A DNA stretch of 64,000 nucleotides, taken from the NCBI RefSeq assembly GCF_900258045.1, contig NZ_OGVD01000003.1, positions 124,001 to 188,000 on the forward strand. The letters are read 5' to 3'. The translations under genes were made by a program, and so were the position numbers. Positions within the stretch are counted from its first letter, which is position 1. Every line of letters begins with the position of its first letter. Shown in pieces: positions 19,171-27,780 of this stretch. The notes beneath the pieces are model-generated. The model was not told the origin of the DNA. It was given only the letters and a program-made list of their open reading frames with translations, and did no database searches. This DNA comes from Sphingorhabdus sp. EL138 (lineage in GTDB: Bacteria > Pseudomonadota > Alphaproteobacteria > Sphingomonadales > Sphingomonadaceae).

Positions 19171-19851
19171 ATGCGAGTTTTGGTAATTGAAGATAATTTG
19201 GATATTCAGGCCAATATCGCTGATTTTTTGGAACCCGACTATGTCTTGGATTTCGCCTATAACGGCGATCACGGACTAGAACTGGCACTCGCCAATGATT
19301 ATGATGTGATTGTCCTCGACCTGATGCTTCCAAGACGTGACGGTATCGATCTCTGCAAAGCCTATAAGAGCCAAGCCAATCTACAAGCACCAATATTGAT
19401 GCTGACCGCTCGTGATACATTGGAAGATAAAGAAGTCGGGTTTGCCGCTGGTGCGGATGATTATCTGACCAAGCCCTTCGCATTGCGAGAATTGAGAATA
19501 CGGATCGATGCTCTTGCCAAACGTCCAAAAATCAAAAATGCTTCATCGCTGAATTGCGGTGACCTGACATTTGATCCTGCCGATAATGTCGTAAACCTTG
19601 GATCCTCTTCAAAGCCGCTCAACAATAAAGAGGGAGTCATTTTGAGGCTTCTGATGGAGGCCGCCCCCAATGCAATTTCCGGCGAGACGATTTCCTATCG
19701 CATTTGGGGCGAAGAACCGCCAAATTCCGGCGCCCTCAGAACGCATATATATAATTTACGCAAGATATTGTCATCGCTGAAAACCCGCTGCGAGATCGAA
19801 ACTGATCGCTCTCGCGGCTATCGCCTCAAAGAAAGATCATCCGATGAATAG
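19171..19851 (+). CDS. OmpR-family response regulator
   Basis: 226 residues. The receiver domain has the acidic pair 'EDN' near the start, the phospho-acceptor aspartate at about residue 51 in 'VIVLDLMLPRRDG', the switch threonine in 'LMLTAR' and the conserved lysine in 'YLTKPF'. The C-terminal winged helix contains 'NNKEGVILRLLMEAA' and 'LRTHIYNLRKIL'. It is transcribed with the kinase, whose start overlaps its last codons by eight bases. It is likely to control the divergent exporter and the downstream hydrolase through the shared TTTGACA repeats. Confidence 0.92.
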   Translation: MRVLVIEDNLDIQANIADFLEPDYVLDFAYNGDHGLELALANDYDVIVLDLMLPRRDGIDLCKAYKSQANLQAPILMLTARDTLEDKEVGFAAGADDYLTKPFALRELRIRIDALAKRPKIKNASSLNCGDLTFDPADNVVNLGSSSKPLNNKEGVILRLLMEAAPNAISGETISYRIWGEEPPNSGALRTHIYNLRKILSSLKTRCEIETDRSRGYRLKERSSDE

Positions 19852-21061
19852 AAGACCGATAAAAGTAAATGATCTGGTGCTGCGCAATTTTATCACGTCA
19901 ATCGGCATGTGTTTTGCGATTACGGTGTTTATGGCGGTAATGTTTGGCTTCGACCTTGAAGATCAGATTTTTGAAAACCAGGTTAGCACGAAGGCAGATC
20001 AACTTTCCGAATCTGTGCAACCGGAATCTGGAACTAGACAAACCGTTTCCGGATTGGAAATGGAGTATTTTCAAGGGACCAAGGCGATGCCCGAGTGGCT
20101 CACCAGTCAGATAAAGCCGGATTGGAAAGCAGGGGAATATGAAGTTTTTGGCGGTGAGCACGGACACTACCACCTAGCCGTCCGCGAAAACGATGGAGTA
20201 AAACAATATCTGATATTCAATGCGCGGTCTTATGTCCGATCAACAAGTCAGGTTTGGGGCTTTGTGATATTGATAGCTTTTCTGGGCGGGTTGATGCTGC
20301 TTGTGTCCATATTCTTCATGCGGCGTATGACCAGAAAACTGACTATGCCTATCGAAAAAATGGCGGCAGCTGTGACCTCTCACAGCTCGCTCGAACCCGC
20401 AACATTGGGTTTAGGAAACGGGCCGGTCGAAATCGATATATTGGCAAAAGCAATCGCCGACAAGGACCGACATATCGAAGATCTGATGCAACGTGAGCGG
20501 CAGTTTAACCGGGATGTCAGTCACGAACTGCGCACGCCGCTAGCCGTTGCGGTTGGCGCTGCCGAGATCATCGAAAAAGATGGTTATAAAAGCTCTGCCT
20601 TCACAAGATTGGAATCAGCGCTTGGCAACATGAGGCTTCTAACTGAGGGAATATTGTGGCTCGCCCGAGAACCGGACAGCATAAGTTGCAATGCCTGGAA
20701 AGCAGGCGAATATGCCATTGAAACAAACAAACATCTGTTGCGCAGTGACGAAGTCGAAACCAGTATCTTTGGGAGTAGAGATATCGACATGCCGGTCCCT
20801 GAAGCTGTCGCTCAGGTCATTGTCGGCAACCTGATCCGCAATGCGATCAGCTATACAAGCGAAGGGACGGTCTCGCTCTCGATATCCGAAAGAAGCTTGA
20901 GCGTTAAAGACACTGGCATTGGGTTCGATGAATCACAGAATGACAATTCTGGCTTTGGGATAGGCCTTTCGTTGGTGAAAAGGCTGTCTTCGCATTTTGG
21001 TATGAAGATCGCTGTTGCTGCGCGAGAAGAAGGCGGCACCATGGCGACCGTTTCCTGGTAG
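19844..21061 (+). CDS. Sensor histidine kinase
   Basis: 405 residues. It has two membrane spans (about residues 15-35 and 137-157) around a ~100-residue periplasmic sensor. The HisKA phospho-acceptor is in 'FNRDVSHELRTP'. The ATPase has the N box 'VGNLIRNAISYT', G1 box 'KDTGIGF' and G2 box 'GFGIGLSLVKRL'. The linker is HAMP-like. It is partner of the response regulator just upstream. The neighbouring YbbAP-type exporter suggests that it senses an envelope signal. Confidence 0.92.
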   Translation: MNRRPIKVNDLVLRNFITSIGMCFAITVFMAVMFGFDLEDQIFENQVSTKADQLSESVQPESGTRQTVSGLEMEYFQGTKAMPEWLTSQIKPDWKAGEYEVFGGEHGHYHLAVRENDGVKQYLIFNARSYVRSTSQVWGFVILIAFLGGLMLLVSIFFMRRMTRKLTMPIEKMAAAVTSHSSLEPATLGLGNGPVEIDILAKAIADKDRHIEDLMQRERQFNRDVSHELRTPLAVAVGAAEIIEKDGYKSSAFTRLESALGNMRLLTEGILWLAREPDSISCNAWKAGEYAIETNKHLLRSDEVETSIFGSRDIDMPVPEAVAQVIVGNLIRNAISYTSEGTVSLSISERSLSVKDTGIGFDESQNDNSGFGIGLSLVKRLSSHFGMKIAVAAREEGGTMATVSW

Positions 21062-21115
21062 GATGGCAGTGTCAGAAGGACGGCTACGGTCGTCCGCATA
21101 TCTCCTTGCGTTTTG

Positions 21116-21133
21116 TTTGACACTGGTTTGACG
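21116..21133 (+). promoter_or_regulatory. Second TTTGAC direct repeat, upstream of secreted hydrolase
   Basis: TTTGACA and TTTGACG lie 11 bases apart, 42-59 bases before the hydrolase start. The 21-base stretch differs at only about four positions from the box before the response regulator gene, so the hydrolase is probably in the same regulon. Confidence 0.5.
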
Positions 21134-21174
21134 TTGGCAGCGCTAACAGGTCTCCAAACATGATGGAGATTCCA

Positions 21175-21972
21175 ATGAAAAAAATATTGATAGCAATAAT
21201 GGTTGCCTTGGTAGTCCCGGCGACATTCTTGGGCAGCGCCGGTGCATTTGCACAAACCAATGTTCAACAGCTTGCTTTGGAGGCACCTGATGGGAACCGG
21301 ATTACTGGTTTCATTTATCAAAATATAAAGACAGAAAAAGACGCGCCTCTAGCCATATTGATGCACGGCATGACCGGTTCTAGTCTGGGTTGGCTTGCCG
21401 ATAATCACGGTGCCTATACCGACCTGATCACCAAAGATTTGATCAGCAAGGGATATCGGGTTGTGGCATTGGACGCGCGATCCCATGGTGCCCGAAAAGA
21501 TGATATGAAACCGCTTGAGCGGCTCAAAAACCTGCGCTCAGGAAAGCCGGAGCCTTATCTGGCAATGATTGAAGGTACTTTGAGCGACTATGATGTATTG
21601 CTTGCGAAAGTGAACAAAAATTTCGGACCACCCAAACACATATTGGCAGCGGGGTACAGCATGGGTGCGCAAATGGCGGTGCTATTTGCGGCGAAACATA
21701 AGGAAGTGACGCATATTGTCACTATGGTGCCGCCCGCAGCGCAAAGTGCAAAGATTGTTGCGCCCATCACTCATGCCAGCAAGGTGCAGGCCCAATGGCT
21801 CTTGATCACCGCAAGCCAGGACCAGTTCGCCAGCCCGGCCGACAACGATGCATTGGAAAAAGCCGGTGGCGAACAACTGACTAGAGTGGAGTTTGATAGC
21901 AAACACAGATTGCCGCGTGGCTATGTCGATGCTGTGATTGATTGGATTGCAACCGTAGAGCCAAGAAATTAG
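21175..21972 (+). CDS. Secreted alpha/beta hydrolase
   Basis: 265 residues with a clear signal peptide (MKKILIAIMVALVVPATFLGS, cleavage near AFA-Q). The hydrolase fold shows the oxyanion motif 'LMHGMTGS', the nucleophile elbow 'AAGYSMGAQ' (Gly-x-Ser-x-Gly serine nucleophile), an acid in 'TASQDQFASP' and catalytic histidine in 'DSKHRLPRGYVD'. Probably an esterase or lipase acting in the periplasm. The chosen ATG has GGAG seven bases upstream; an in-frame ATG 15 bases earlier lacks this. A regulator-type direct repeat precedes it, linking it to the upstream two-component system. Confidence 0.85.
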   Translation: MKKILIAIMVALVVPATFLGSAGAFAQTNVQQLALEAPDGNRITGFIYQNIKTEKDAPLAILMHGMTGSSLGWLADNHGAYTDLITKDLISKGYRVVALDARSHGARKDDMKPLERLKNLRSGKPEPYLAMIEGTLSDYDVLLAKVNKNFGPPKHILAAGYSMGAQMAVLFAAKHKEVTHIVTMVPPAAQSAKIVAPITHASKVQAQWLLITASQDQFASPADNDALEKAGGEQLTRVEFDSKHRLPRGYVDAVIDWIATVEPRN

Positions 21973-22089
21973 ACAAATTGAGTTTCTGCAATAGAACCCG
22001 TAAGTCCGATGCATAGAATGAAATACAGGCAAGCTATCAACACTCGAGACGGGATCAAATCTACAATCTAAGCAGTCCCATCGACCTGG

Positions 22090-22374
22090 ATGCGAATGTT
22101 ACGCAAAAAAGTGTCGAACGCATTTACGTCTGCTACCGTTTCGTATGTTTGCATATTACTCATTCTAGCTAGCTGGCCGTCTCTAACCTTATGTTGGAGA
22201 TCATTCAAAGTACAGAAAACTGGTTACAGCGTCTCCGGGTTTCTTCTAAAGTCCGCCGTTTCATTCGACGAACTCGGCCATTTTGCAGAACTGGAAAATC
22301 CAGAGACACTGTTCCAAGTCATTTCGGATTTCGTCGATGAACGGGAGACGTTTAATATGAGATATGACCTGTAA
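22090..22374 (+). pseudogene. Possible remnant: C-terminal end of an alpha/beta hydrolase
   Basis: The last ~30 codons read 'DELGHFAELENPETLFQVISDFVDE', which closely fits the catalytic-histidine end of alpha/beta hydrolases ('GHFA.LENPE'). The preceding ~60 codons do not look like that family and no nucleophile elbow is found upstream, so this appears to be a decayed gene or a fragment left by rearrangement. It fills most of a 437-bp gap. A short intact gene of other function is possible. Confidence 0.4.
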
Positions 22375-22403
22375 CGTGCGCTTTCGGGATATTACGGACG
22401 GGC
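22372..22403. repeat. Intergenic short repeat, copy 1 (TAACGTGCGCTTTCGGGATATT)
   Basis: This element, starting TAACG then CGCTTTCGGGATA and ending near CGGAC, recurs in altered form near 40361 and 55849 and, as a true hairpin variant, near 55561. All copies are intergenic. Confidence 0.45.
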
Positions 22404-22409
22404 TGCTGA

Positions 22410-23477
22410 TTACTCTGCGGAAAGAAACGCTTTGACTCTGTCCTGCGCATTTTTCCTGATGCTGCCGTAGAACAGTGAAAAATCTATCAGGTGATAGTTA
22501 TCCTCTCCCATGTTTACTGGCAAATTGTCGAACATATCGGATTGGAAATCACCAACAAGAAGCCGGTCACTTTGGCATTGAGCACCGGTTACGCCAGCCT
22601 CGTAACGAACCTTATCCCCGACTGACAGGGAGCCGATATTCTGTTCTGCAGCTACGGACTTTCCATCGGTTGTCCAGCTGAGCGGATTGACGCAAACAGC
22701 GCCGATATAATCGGGAAAGGGCTTCGCCTTTGGGCCGAGCGAATTCCAGGTGACATAGCATGCCGCCTGCTGAGGCGTATCACAAACAGGAATGTCAGCC
22801 ACAGCCGCTTTCATATCGGAAGGATTGATGCCAAACCCAATCGGATAGGCAGCGACCATGCGATCCTTCAACGATGTTCCCGTAATTTTGGCCTTCAGCA
22901 GCCGAACCACATGATCCGCGCCCTGGCTATGCCCAGCAACAATGAAAGGCCGATCACCAATACGTTTGAGAAATGCATCAAACGCTCGCTCAACATCCGC
23001 AAAGGCAAATGCCCGCGCTTTATCGCCGGAGCCGGTCTCATCCATGAATGACCAAAGCGTTGCCTGGCGATATTTGGGTGCATAAACCTCGCAGCAACCA
23101 TTGAATGCGCTTGCCTGAGCGCGCATCACCAGGTCATCCCGGAATTCGCTCGATTCCGGGTCATCTGTCGGCGCATTCCAGCCCGCGTCCGATAGGTAGG
23201 TCGTTGGATGCAGGAAAAATACCGCGACATCAGAAGGCTGCTGTTGTCCGTTGAGTTGATCAGGAATGAAATCTGCGCCATCCTTTTTACTGGGTAATGC
23301 AGCCCACGCGTCTTTGTCAGCATAATTTAACTCAGCGGGAACTTGTGCTGGATCGAATGCGTTTGCTGGTTCCATTTGTGATTTCATCACTGCAAATATG
23401 ATTTGTTCGCGAAACAAATAGGACGTGCCAAGCACCAGCAGAAGAACCAACCCAATTCGGACGCCCCATTTCAACAT
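22410..23477 (-). CDS. DUF3089 family lipase/esterase-like protein
   Basis: 355 residues. An N-terminal anchor ('IGLVLLLVLGTSYLF', about residues 7-22) precedes a DUF3089 alpha/beta-hydrolase domain. Landmarks are 'VAVFFLHPTTYLS', 'EVYAPKYRQATLW' and the nucleophile elbow 'VAGHSQGADH' (serine). DUF3089 proteins are predicted lipases or esterases of the cell envelope; natural substrates are not known. It stands alone between two gaps that hold only gene remnants. Confidence 0.85.
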   Translation of the reverse strand: MLKWGVRIGLVLLLVLGTSYLFREQIIFAVMKSQMEPANAFDPAQVPAELNYADKDAWAALPSKKDGADFIPDQLNGQQQPSDVAVFFLHPTTYLSDAGWNAPTDDPESSEFRDDLVMRAQASAFNGCCEVYAPKYRQATLWSFMDETGSGDKARAFAFADVERAFDAFLKRIGDRPFIVAGHSQGADHVVRLLKAKITGTSLKDRMVAAYPIGFGINPSDMKAAVADIPVCDTPQQAACYVTWNSLGPKAKPFPDYIGAVCVNPLSWTTDGKSVAAEQNIGSLSVGDKVRYEAGVTGAQCQSDRLLVGDFQSDMFDNLPVNMGEDNYHLIDFSLFYGSIRKNAQDRVKAFLSAE

Positions 23478-23692
23478 ATATGCCTCCTCCTACATTCTGC
23501 AGAAATACGAGGCTAAGTGCATGCATATAAAATTGCAACACTGACAGACAGTCTAGTCCAACTTGAGACGGTTCATTTGAGGAAGGGGCCAATCAAGCCT
23601 TTAGCCATGACAAAATTAAGCTAGAGTTGGCGTTCGGGATTTTGCAGCCAAGATGTTTGCATCCGCTATCCTTATGTCCATGCTATGAGCGG

Positions 23693-23880
23693 TCAACCGC
23701 GCTGTGGTGCCGTGCCCTCGGGCCAAAACAGGGCGCCGGAAACAGGCAATAGCGCTTTGCCATCAAGGCCATCGGTCAACGAATAGGGCAGCCGGACATT
23801 CTGGCCAGCGACGGGATTTGCTTGCCGAGCGTCCAACGGTTCCTTTTTAGAAGCACGCCGGCTGCTACCTCTGGACTCAA
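23693..23880 (-). pseudogene. Possible remnant of the 3' end of an unidentified gene
   Basis: On the minus strand a start-less open frame of about 60 codons ends in a TGA. It contains 'GQNVRLPYSLTDGLDGKALL' and 'SGALFWPEGTAPQRG', wording typical of real protein rather than of a shadow frame. No ATG is in frame and a stop lies just upstream, inside the palindrome region. I cannot assign a family. The other ~280 bases of this 471-bp gap show nothing definite. Confidence 0.25.
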
Positions 23881-23895
23881 AATACGGTTGACTCT

Positions 23896-23916
23896 TATTA
23901 TAGATATCATATAATA
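23896..23916. promoter_or_regulatory. 21-bp AT-rich palindrome before amidohydrolase-TetR operon
   Basis: Seven-base arms TATTATA/TATAATA flank the centre GATATCA. It lies 33 bases before the amidohydrolase start. The arms also contain a TATAAT -10 sequence, so binding here would block the promoter. Best candidate operator for the TetR encoded just downstream of the amidohydrolase. Confidence 0.45.
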
Positions 23917-23948
23917 GCTAACTAGCAAAGCCGGTAAAGGCAATATCA

Positions 23949-25166
23949 ATGACGGAGACGAAACCGATGGCCACGACGATGACACATGAAAAACCACAGA
24001 GCTCTCACCGGGTGGGGCGGATCGTTCATGATGCGGACAGTCACATCACGGACGCTTTTGACTGGCTTGCCGGTTATGGCAGCGATTATGTGAAGGAGAA
24101 TATGTCGGAAGGCCTGATTCCGAAGACATTGCCGGGATTGCAACCGCTGCTGAAAGCCGCGGATGAAAGACTGGCTGGCAACACGCCAGACCTGACTGAA
24201 GAACTGAAGTCCAATATTTTCGGCCACAAGGTTAAACTGAACCAATTTGCAGCCTATGGCGCCGTCGATAAAAAAGAACGCAGCGAAGCTCTCGACATCA
24301 TGGGCATTCAGTCACAGCTGGTTTTCCCGTTGGCCGGGCTTTCCCGCTTTGCCAAATCGAAGGATCTGCGCCTGGTCTATGAAGGTTCGGAAGCACTAAA
24401 CCGGGGCATGGCGGACTTCTGTTGCGATGATGATCGCCTTTTGCCGGTGGGGTTCATATCCCTCGCTGATCCCGAAAAAGCGTTGGTCAGCCTGAAGCAG
24501 GCGATTGATTTCGGTATCAAGGCGATCTGGTTATTGTCCGATGCCGTTGATGGTCGCGCACCATCACATCGCTCCTATGATCCGCTTTGGGTGATGATGG
24601 AAGAGGCTGGCGTGCCGATTGTTCTGCATATTGGCAGCGGCGCAAACATGACCGATGAATATATGAATACGGGTGTGAAGCGGAATCTGGAAGGTAGTGC
24701 TTTCAACATCGAAACCACCAAGCCGAAGGATCTAAATGTCCTGCATCATTCGATTGAACGCTGGATGACCTGCATGATCTATGACGGTGTATTGGAGCGG
24801 TTTCCAAAGCTGAAAATCGGCCTGATCGAGCTGGGATCAAACTGGATTCCTGCAATGATGATGAATCTCGATATGGGCGTGAAGGAACTGGGAAAATTTG
24901 ATGTTGCCCTTCGCGATCTGTCAATCAAACCGTCCGATTATGTCCGGCGCCAGGTTCGGGTGACCCCGTTCCATATGGAAGATACCGGCTGGGTATTGCG
25001 TAATGTTGGCAAGGATATCCTGATGTTCAACACGGATTATCCGCACCCAGAAGGCGGTAGTGATCCATTCGGTGATTTTGAACGGAGCCTGGATGCGGTT
25101 GATGCAACATCGGAGGAACTGGATCGTTTCTACAGCAAGAATTTTGAAGATCTGATGGGACTTTAG
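23949..25166 (+). CDS. Amidohydrolase-2 family metal-dependent hydrolase/decarboxylase
   Basis: 405-residue TIM-barrel protein of the amidohydrolase_2 group. The first metal motif reads 'VHDADSHI', where classical members have His-x-His; 'VLHIGSGA' gives a central histidine and 'MFNTDYPHPEGG' holds the conserved aspartate and histidine near the end. Relatives are decarboxylases or hydrolases of aromatic acids such as ACMSD and LigW-like enzymes. The Asp-x-His variant at motif 1 is common in a subgroup of unknown substrate. It is followed 77 bases later by its probable TetR regulator, and this pair opens module 2. Confidence 0.85.
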   Translation: MTETKPMATTMTHEKPQSSHRVGRIVHDADSHITDAFDWLAGYGSDYVKENMSEGLIPKTLPGLQPLLKAADERLAGNTPDLTEELKSNIFGHKVKLNQFAAYGAVDKKERSEALDIMGIQSQLVFPLAGLSRFAKSKDLRLVYEGSEALNRGMADFCCDDDRLLPVGFISLADPEKALVSLKQAIDFGIKAIWLLSDAVDGRAPSHRSYDPLWVMMEEAGVPIVLHIGSGANMTDEYMNTGVKRNLEGSAFNIETTKPKDLNVLHHSIERWMTCMIYDGVLERFPKLKIGLIELGSNWIPAMMMNLDMGVKELGKFDVALRDLSIKPSDYVRRQVRVTPFHMEDTGWVLRNVGKDILMFNTDYPHPEGGSDPFGDFERSLDAVDATSEELDRFYSKNFEDLMGL

Positions 25167-25243
25167 GTTCGAAAACCTGAGTCTCCATTGGTTCGGGACG
25201 TTCCGAAAGGAAAATTGACATTGAGTCCGCCCAAGGTTGGCCT

Positions 25244-25855
25244 ATGCTTCGGTCTATGAACAGTCTGACCAAACCGAAACGTTCGCGTATGTCACCTCAA
25301 GACCGACGTATGCAGTTGCTCGATTGCGCCAAGGAAATCATCCTGAAAAGAGGTTTCGCCTCCCTGACGATGGAAGCTGTCGCCAAAGAAGCCAAAGTAA
25401 GTAACCCGTTGATTTACAAATATTTCGATACTCGCCTCGCACTCTTGCAGGAACTGACCGAGCGGGAGATCGTGCGCTATTATACCGAGGTTCTTGAGGA
25501 ATTGGACGTTGACAAAGATTTTCAGCATCTGTTGCGCATTTCCGTAAGAACAAATTTTGATGAAGTGGCCAATGGAAATATTCTGTCCATTCTGCGTAAT
25601 CAGCCTGATATCGAGAACGGAATCGACAAGGCCAAGCTGCGAAAAAAGATAGATGTGGCCCCCATTTTAGTCCAGCGAACGATGGAAGCCTATTCGGTAA
25701 GCCGAGGACAGGCCGCCAAAATCGTGGTTTTTAGTGCCGGGGCTTCCCAGGCGGCCGCGATGCATTGGCGGCAATATGGCGGAGATCGAACAAAGATGAT
25801 CAATGACGTCATCAAATTTATCAATGGCGGGATTGAAACGCTCATTTCCAAGTGA
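25244..25855 (+). CDS. TetR/AcrR family regulator next to amidohydrolase
   Basis: 203 residues with N-terminal helix-turn-helix ('TMEAVAKEAKVSNPLIYKYFDT'). The ligand domain differs from the three module regulators: it has 'DKDFQHLLRISVRTNFDE' and lacks their 'EELVRG' wording. Two ATGs are possible, 12 bases apart; the first is given. It is co-oriented with the amidohydrolase and convergent with the hydrolase::flavin-reductase gene, leaving only 25 bases between stops. It likely controls the amidohydrolase through the upstream palindrome. Confidence 0.88.
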   Translation: MLRSMNSLTKPKRSRMSPQDRRMQLLDCAKEIILKRGFASLTMEAVAKEAKVSNPLIYKYFDTRLALLQELTEREIVRYYTEVLEELDVDKDFQHLLRISVRTNFDEVANGNILSILRNQPDIENGIDKAKLRKKIDVAPILVQRTMEAYSVSRGQAAKIVVFSAGASQAAAMHWRQYGGDRTKMINDVIKFINGGIETLISK

Positions 25856-25880
25856 TGGTTGGGTCTGGATAAAACCAAGT

Positions 25881-27110
25881 TTAATTAAAATGTAACCGCC
25901 TGTATTTGCCCGAATAATATAGCAGTGGGTCACGCCGCTGCTCGAACTTGGCGCGAACCACTTCGCCGACAAATATAATATGATCGCCTTGCTCGATCAT
26001 ACTACGGGTAATGCATTCGAAATTTGCGAGAGAGTTGGCGATTACCGGAACGCCTTGATCCCATTTCTCCCAATCTATGTTGGAAAAGCGATCCGCATCT
26101 TTGGTTGCAAACAAGTTGGATATGGGTTGCTGACCGATGTGCAATATGTTCACCGCAAAGGCTGTGGCATTCTGAAACGCCGACAATGTATTGGCACCCT
26201 GATCCAGGCAAACCAGCACCAGTGCCGGGTCGAGAGAAACGGAGGAGAAGGAATTGACGGTCAATCCAACCGGTTTTCCTTGAGGGTCGATGGTCGTGAT
26301 GACCGTGATGCCGGTGGCGAAGCATCCCATGGCATCCCGAAGTGTTCGCGCATCAGATCCGGAAATATATTCCGGAGGTTCTCGCGGAATATGCCTTTCA
26401 ACGAATTCCAGAAGTACCGCATTGAAATCGTCGGCATTGTCAAAAGCTACATAATGGCCGCCACCTTCGATTTCGGCCACTTCACAATCGGCGACCAAAT
26501 CCGCCAGGACATTTGTCGACTGTGGCAAGCTTGTTTGGTCATCTGTACCCCGGACTATCAGGGTCGGGCATTTCAGATACTTTGCAGCATTGTGAAGCCG
26601 GGTTTCCAGATCCACAAAATCAAAACCACCATCCAGGATTTTCTGGTCAAAAGTGTCATTTTCAGACTGTTCGTCAACCCTCTTCCCGACGGCCCGGGTA
26701 AGAGCTTTTGCATTGTCGGAACTGATTTCCGGTGGCGGATTGGTTAAAACCAGGCCCGTTGCCAGAGGCACTTCCGCCTCTCCTAGCGCAGTGAGGGCAA
26801 TCCAGCCGCCAAGTGTAGATCCCACAATTACCGGTCGGGATGACAATTGCGCCAATATTGCGATCAGATCAGCTATAAAGCTATCCAGCGTGTAATTGCC
26901 ATCTTCGGATATGTCGCTGTCGCCATGACCGCGCAAGTCCGGGCAGATCACAAATCGACCGGCCTGGGCCATCAATCGCGCGGCTTGTTTCCAAACATGC
27001 CGTGTTTGCATGCCACCGGGCAACAACAATACCGATGGATCATTCTCATCCCCATAAATATCGGCGACGATTTTCAGCCCGCCAAATCCTGTAAAAATTC
27101 TGGTGGGCAT
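25881..27110 (-). CDS. Fusion: alpha/beta hydrolase (N) with flavin reductase-like FMN-binding domain (C)
   Basis: 409 residues made of two enzymes. Residues ~1-245 are an alpha/beta hydrolase ('VLLLPGGMQTRHVW', 'VICPDLRGHGDSD', acid region 'VRGTDDQTS', histidine 'EGGGHYVAF'). At the nucleophile elbow the sequence is 'VGSTLGGW': where relatives have Gly-x-Ser-x-Gly the central residue is threonine (codon ACA). Residues ~255-409 are a flavin reductase-like domain ('LRDAMGCFATGITVITT', 'GLTVNSFSSVSLDPALVLVCL', 'HIIFVGEVV'). Such reductases feed FMNH2 to two-component monooxygenases. It is last in a three-gene operon after a GST and another hydrolase. Confidence 0.88.
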   Translation of the reverse strand: MPTRIFTGFGGLKIVADIYGDENDPSVLLLPGGMQTRHVWKQAARLMAQAGRFVICPDLRGHGDSDISEDGNYTLDSFIADLIAILAQLSSRPVIVGSTLGGWIALTALGEAEVPLATGLVLTNPPPEISSDNAKALTRAVGKRVDEQSENDTFDQKILDGGFDFVDLETRLHNAAKYLKCPTLIVRGTDDQTSLPQSTNVLADLVADCEVAEIEGGGHYVAFDNADDFNAVLLEFVERHIPREPPEYISGSDARTLRDAMGCFATGITVITTIDPQGKPVGLTVNSFSSVSLDPALVLVCLDQGANTLSAFQNATAFAVNILHIGQQPISNLFATKDADRFSNIDWEKWDQGVPVIANSLANFECITRSMIEQGDHIIFVGEVVRAKFEQRRDPLLYYSGKYRRLHFN

Positions 27111-27123
27111 GGTTGAGGTTTCC

Positions 27124-27765
27124 CTATGATCTGGCGCCTGGAGCGGAATTTGTCGACTGACAACTGGGTCGGGATGACACTTGCTTGTACCAGCGGGCGA
27201 GGTTGTCGAGGCCTTCCGCTGGTTTCAGGCCCACCAATGATGCGGCGAAATCGACGCCTGTCAGCAATGTGATATCGGCGATCGTGAATCGTTCACCGGC
27301 GACAAATTCTTGATCGGCAAATTCCTTGTCGAGGCGATCAAAATATTGATGCGTTCGTTCATCACTTTGAGCCTTTGCCTCAGGAATGGGCTCTATCAGC
27401 CCCATGGCCGCGACGATTGGACCGTTGATCCAGGAGATTGAAATTTCGCGCCAAAACTCAAACTCCATCTGCCGATTTCGCGCCTCGATATGGCCCTGTT
27501 CGAAAGCATCCCGACCGAACAGATTTGGTTCGGGCTCAATGACCTCGAGATAGCGACAAATGGCAACCGATTCCGGGATGCATCGGCCATCATCCAATTC
27601 CAATACGGGGATTTTCCCACTTGGATTTTTCCGGAGAAAGTCAGGAGCCTTGTGCTCCCTTTTGGTCAGATCGCAATGCACCAGTTCCAGATCAATTCCC
27701 TTTTCCGCGGCAAATATTTTCACGCGCCGGGGATTTGGAGCGCCGGAATAGTCATATAATTTCAT
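27124..27765 (-). CDS. Glutathione S-transferase family protein (module 2)
   Basis: 213 residues, cytosolic GST fold. The N-terminal thioredoxin-like domain starts 'MKLYDYSGAPNPRRVKIFAAEKGID' and has the glutathione-contacting 'GKIPVLELDDGRCIPESVAI' (cis-proline and Glu-Ser). A helical domain follows with 'FVAGERFTIADITLLTG', a GST N-capping motif. It probably conjugates or removes glutathione from a catabolic intermediate, or isomerises one. Thirteen bases before the fusion gene and 15 after the upstream hydrolase stop, so all three form one operon. Confidence 0.9.
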   Translation of the reverse strand: MKLYDYSGAPNPRRVKIFAAEKGIDLELVHCDLTKREHKAPDFLRKNPSGKIPVLELDDGRCIPESVAICRYLEVIEPEPNLFGRDAFEQGHIEARNRQMEFEFWREISISWINGPIVAAMGLIEPIPEAKAQSDERTHQYFDRLDKEFADQEFVAGERFTIADITLLTGVDFAASLVGLKPAEGLDNLARWYKQVSSRPSCQSTNSAPGARS

Positions 27766-27780
27766 TGCAAATACTCCTTG

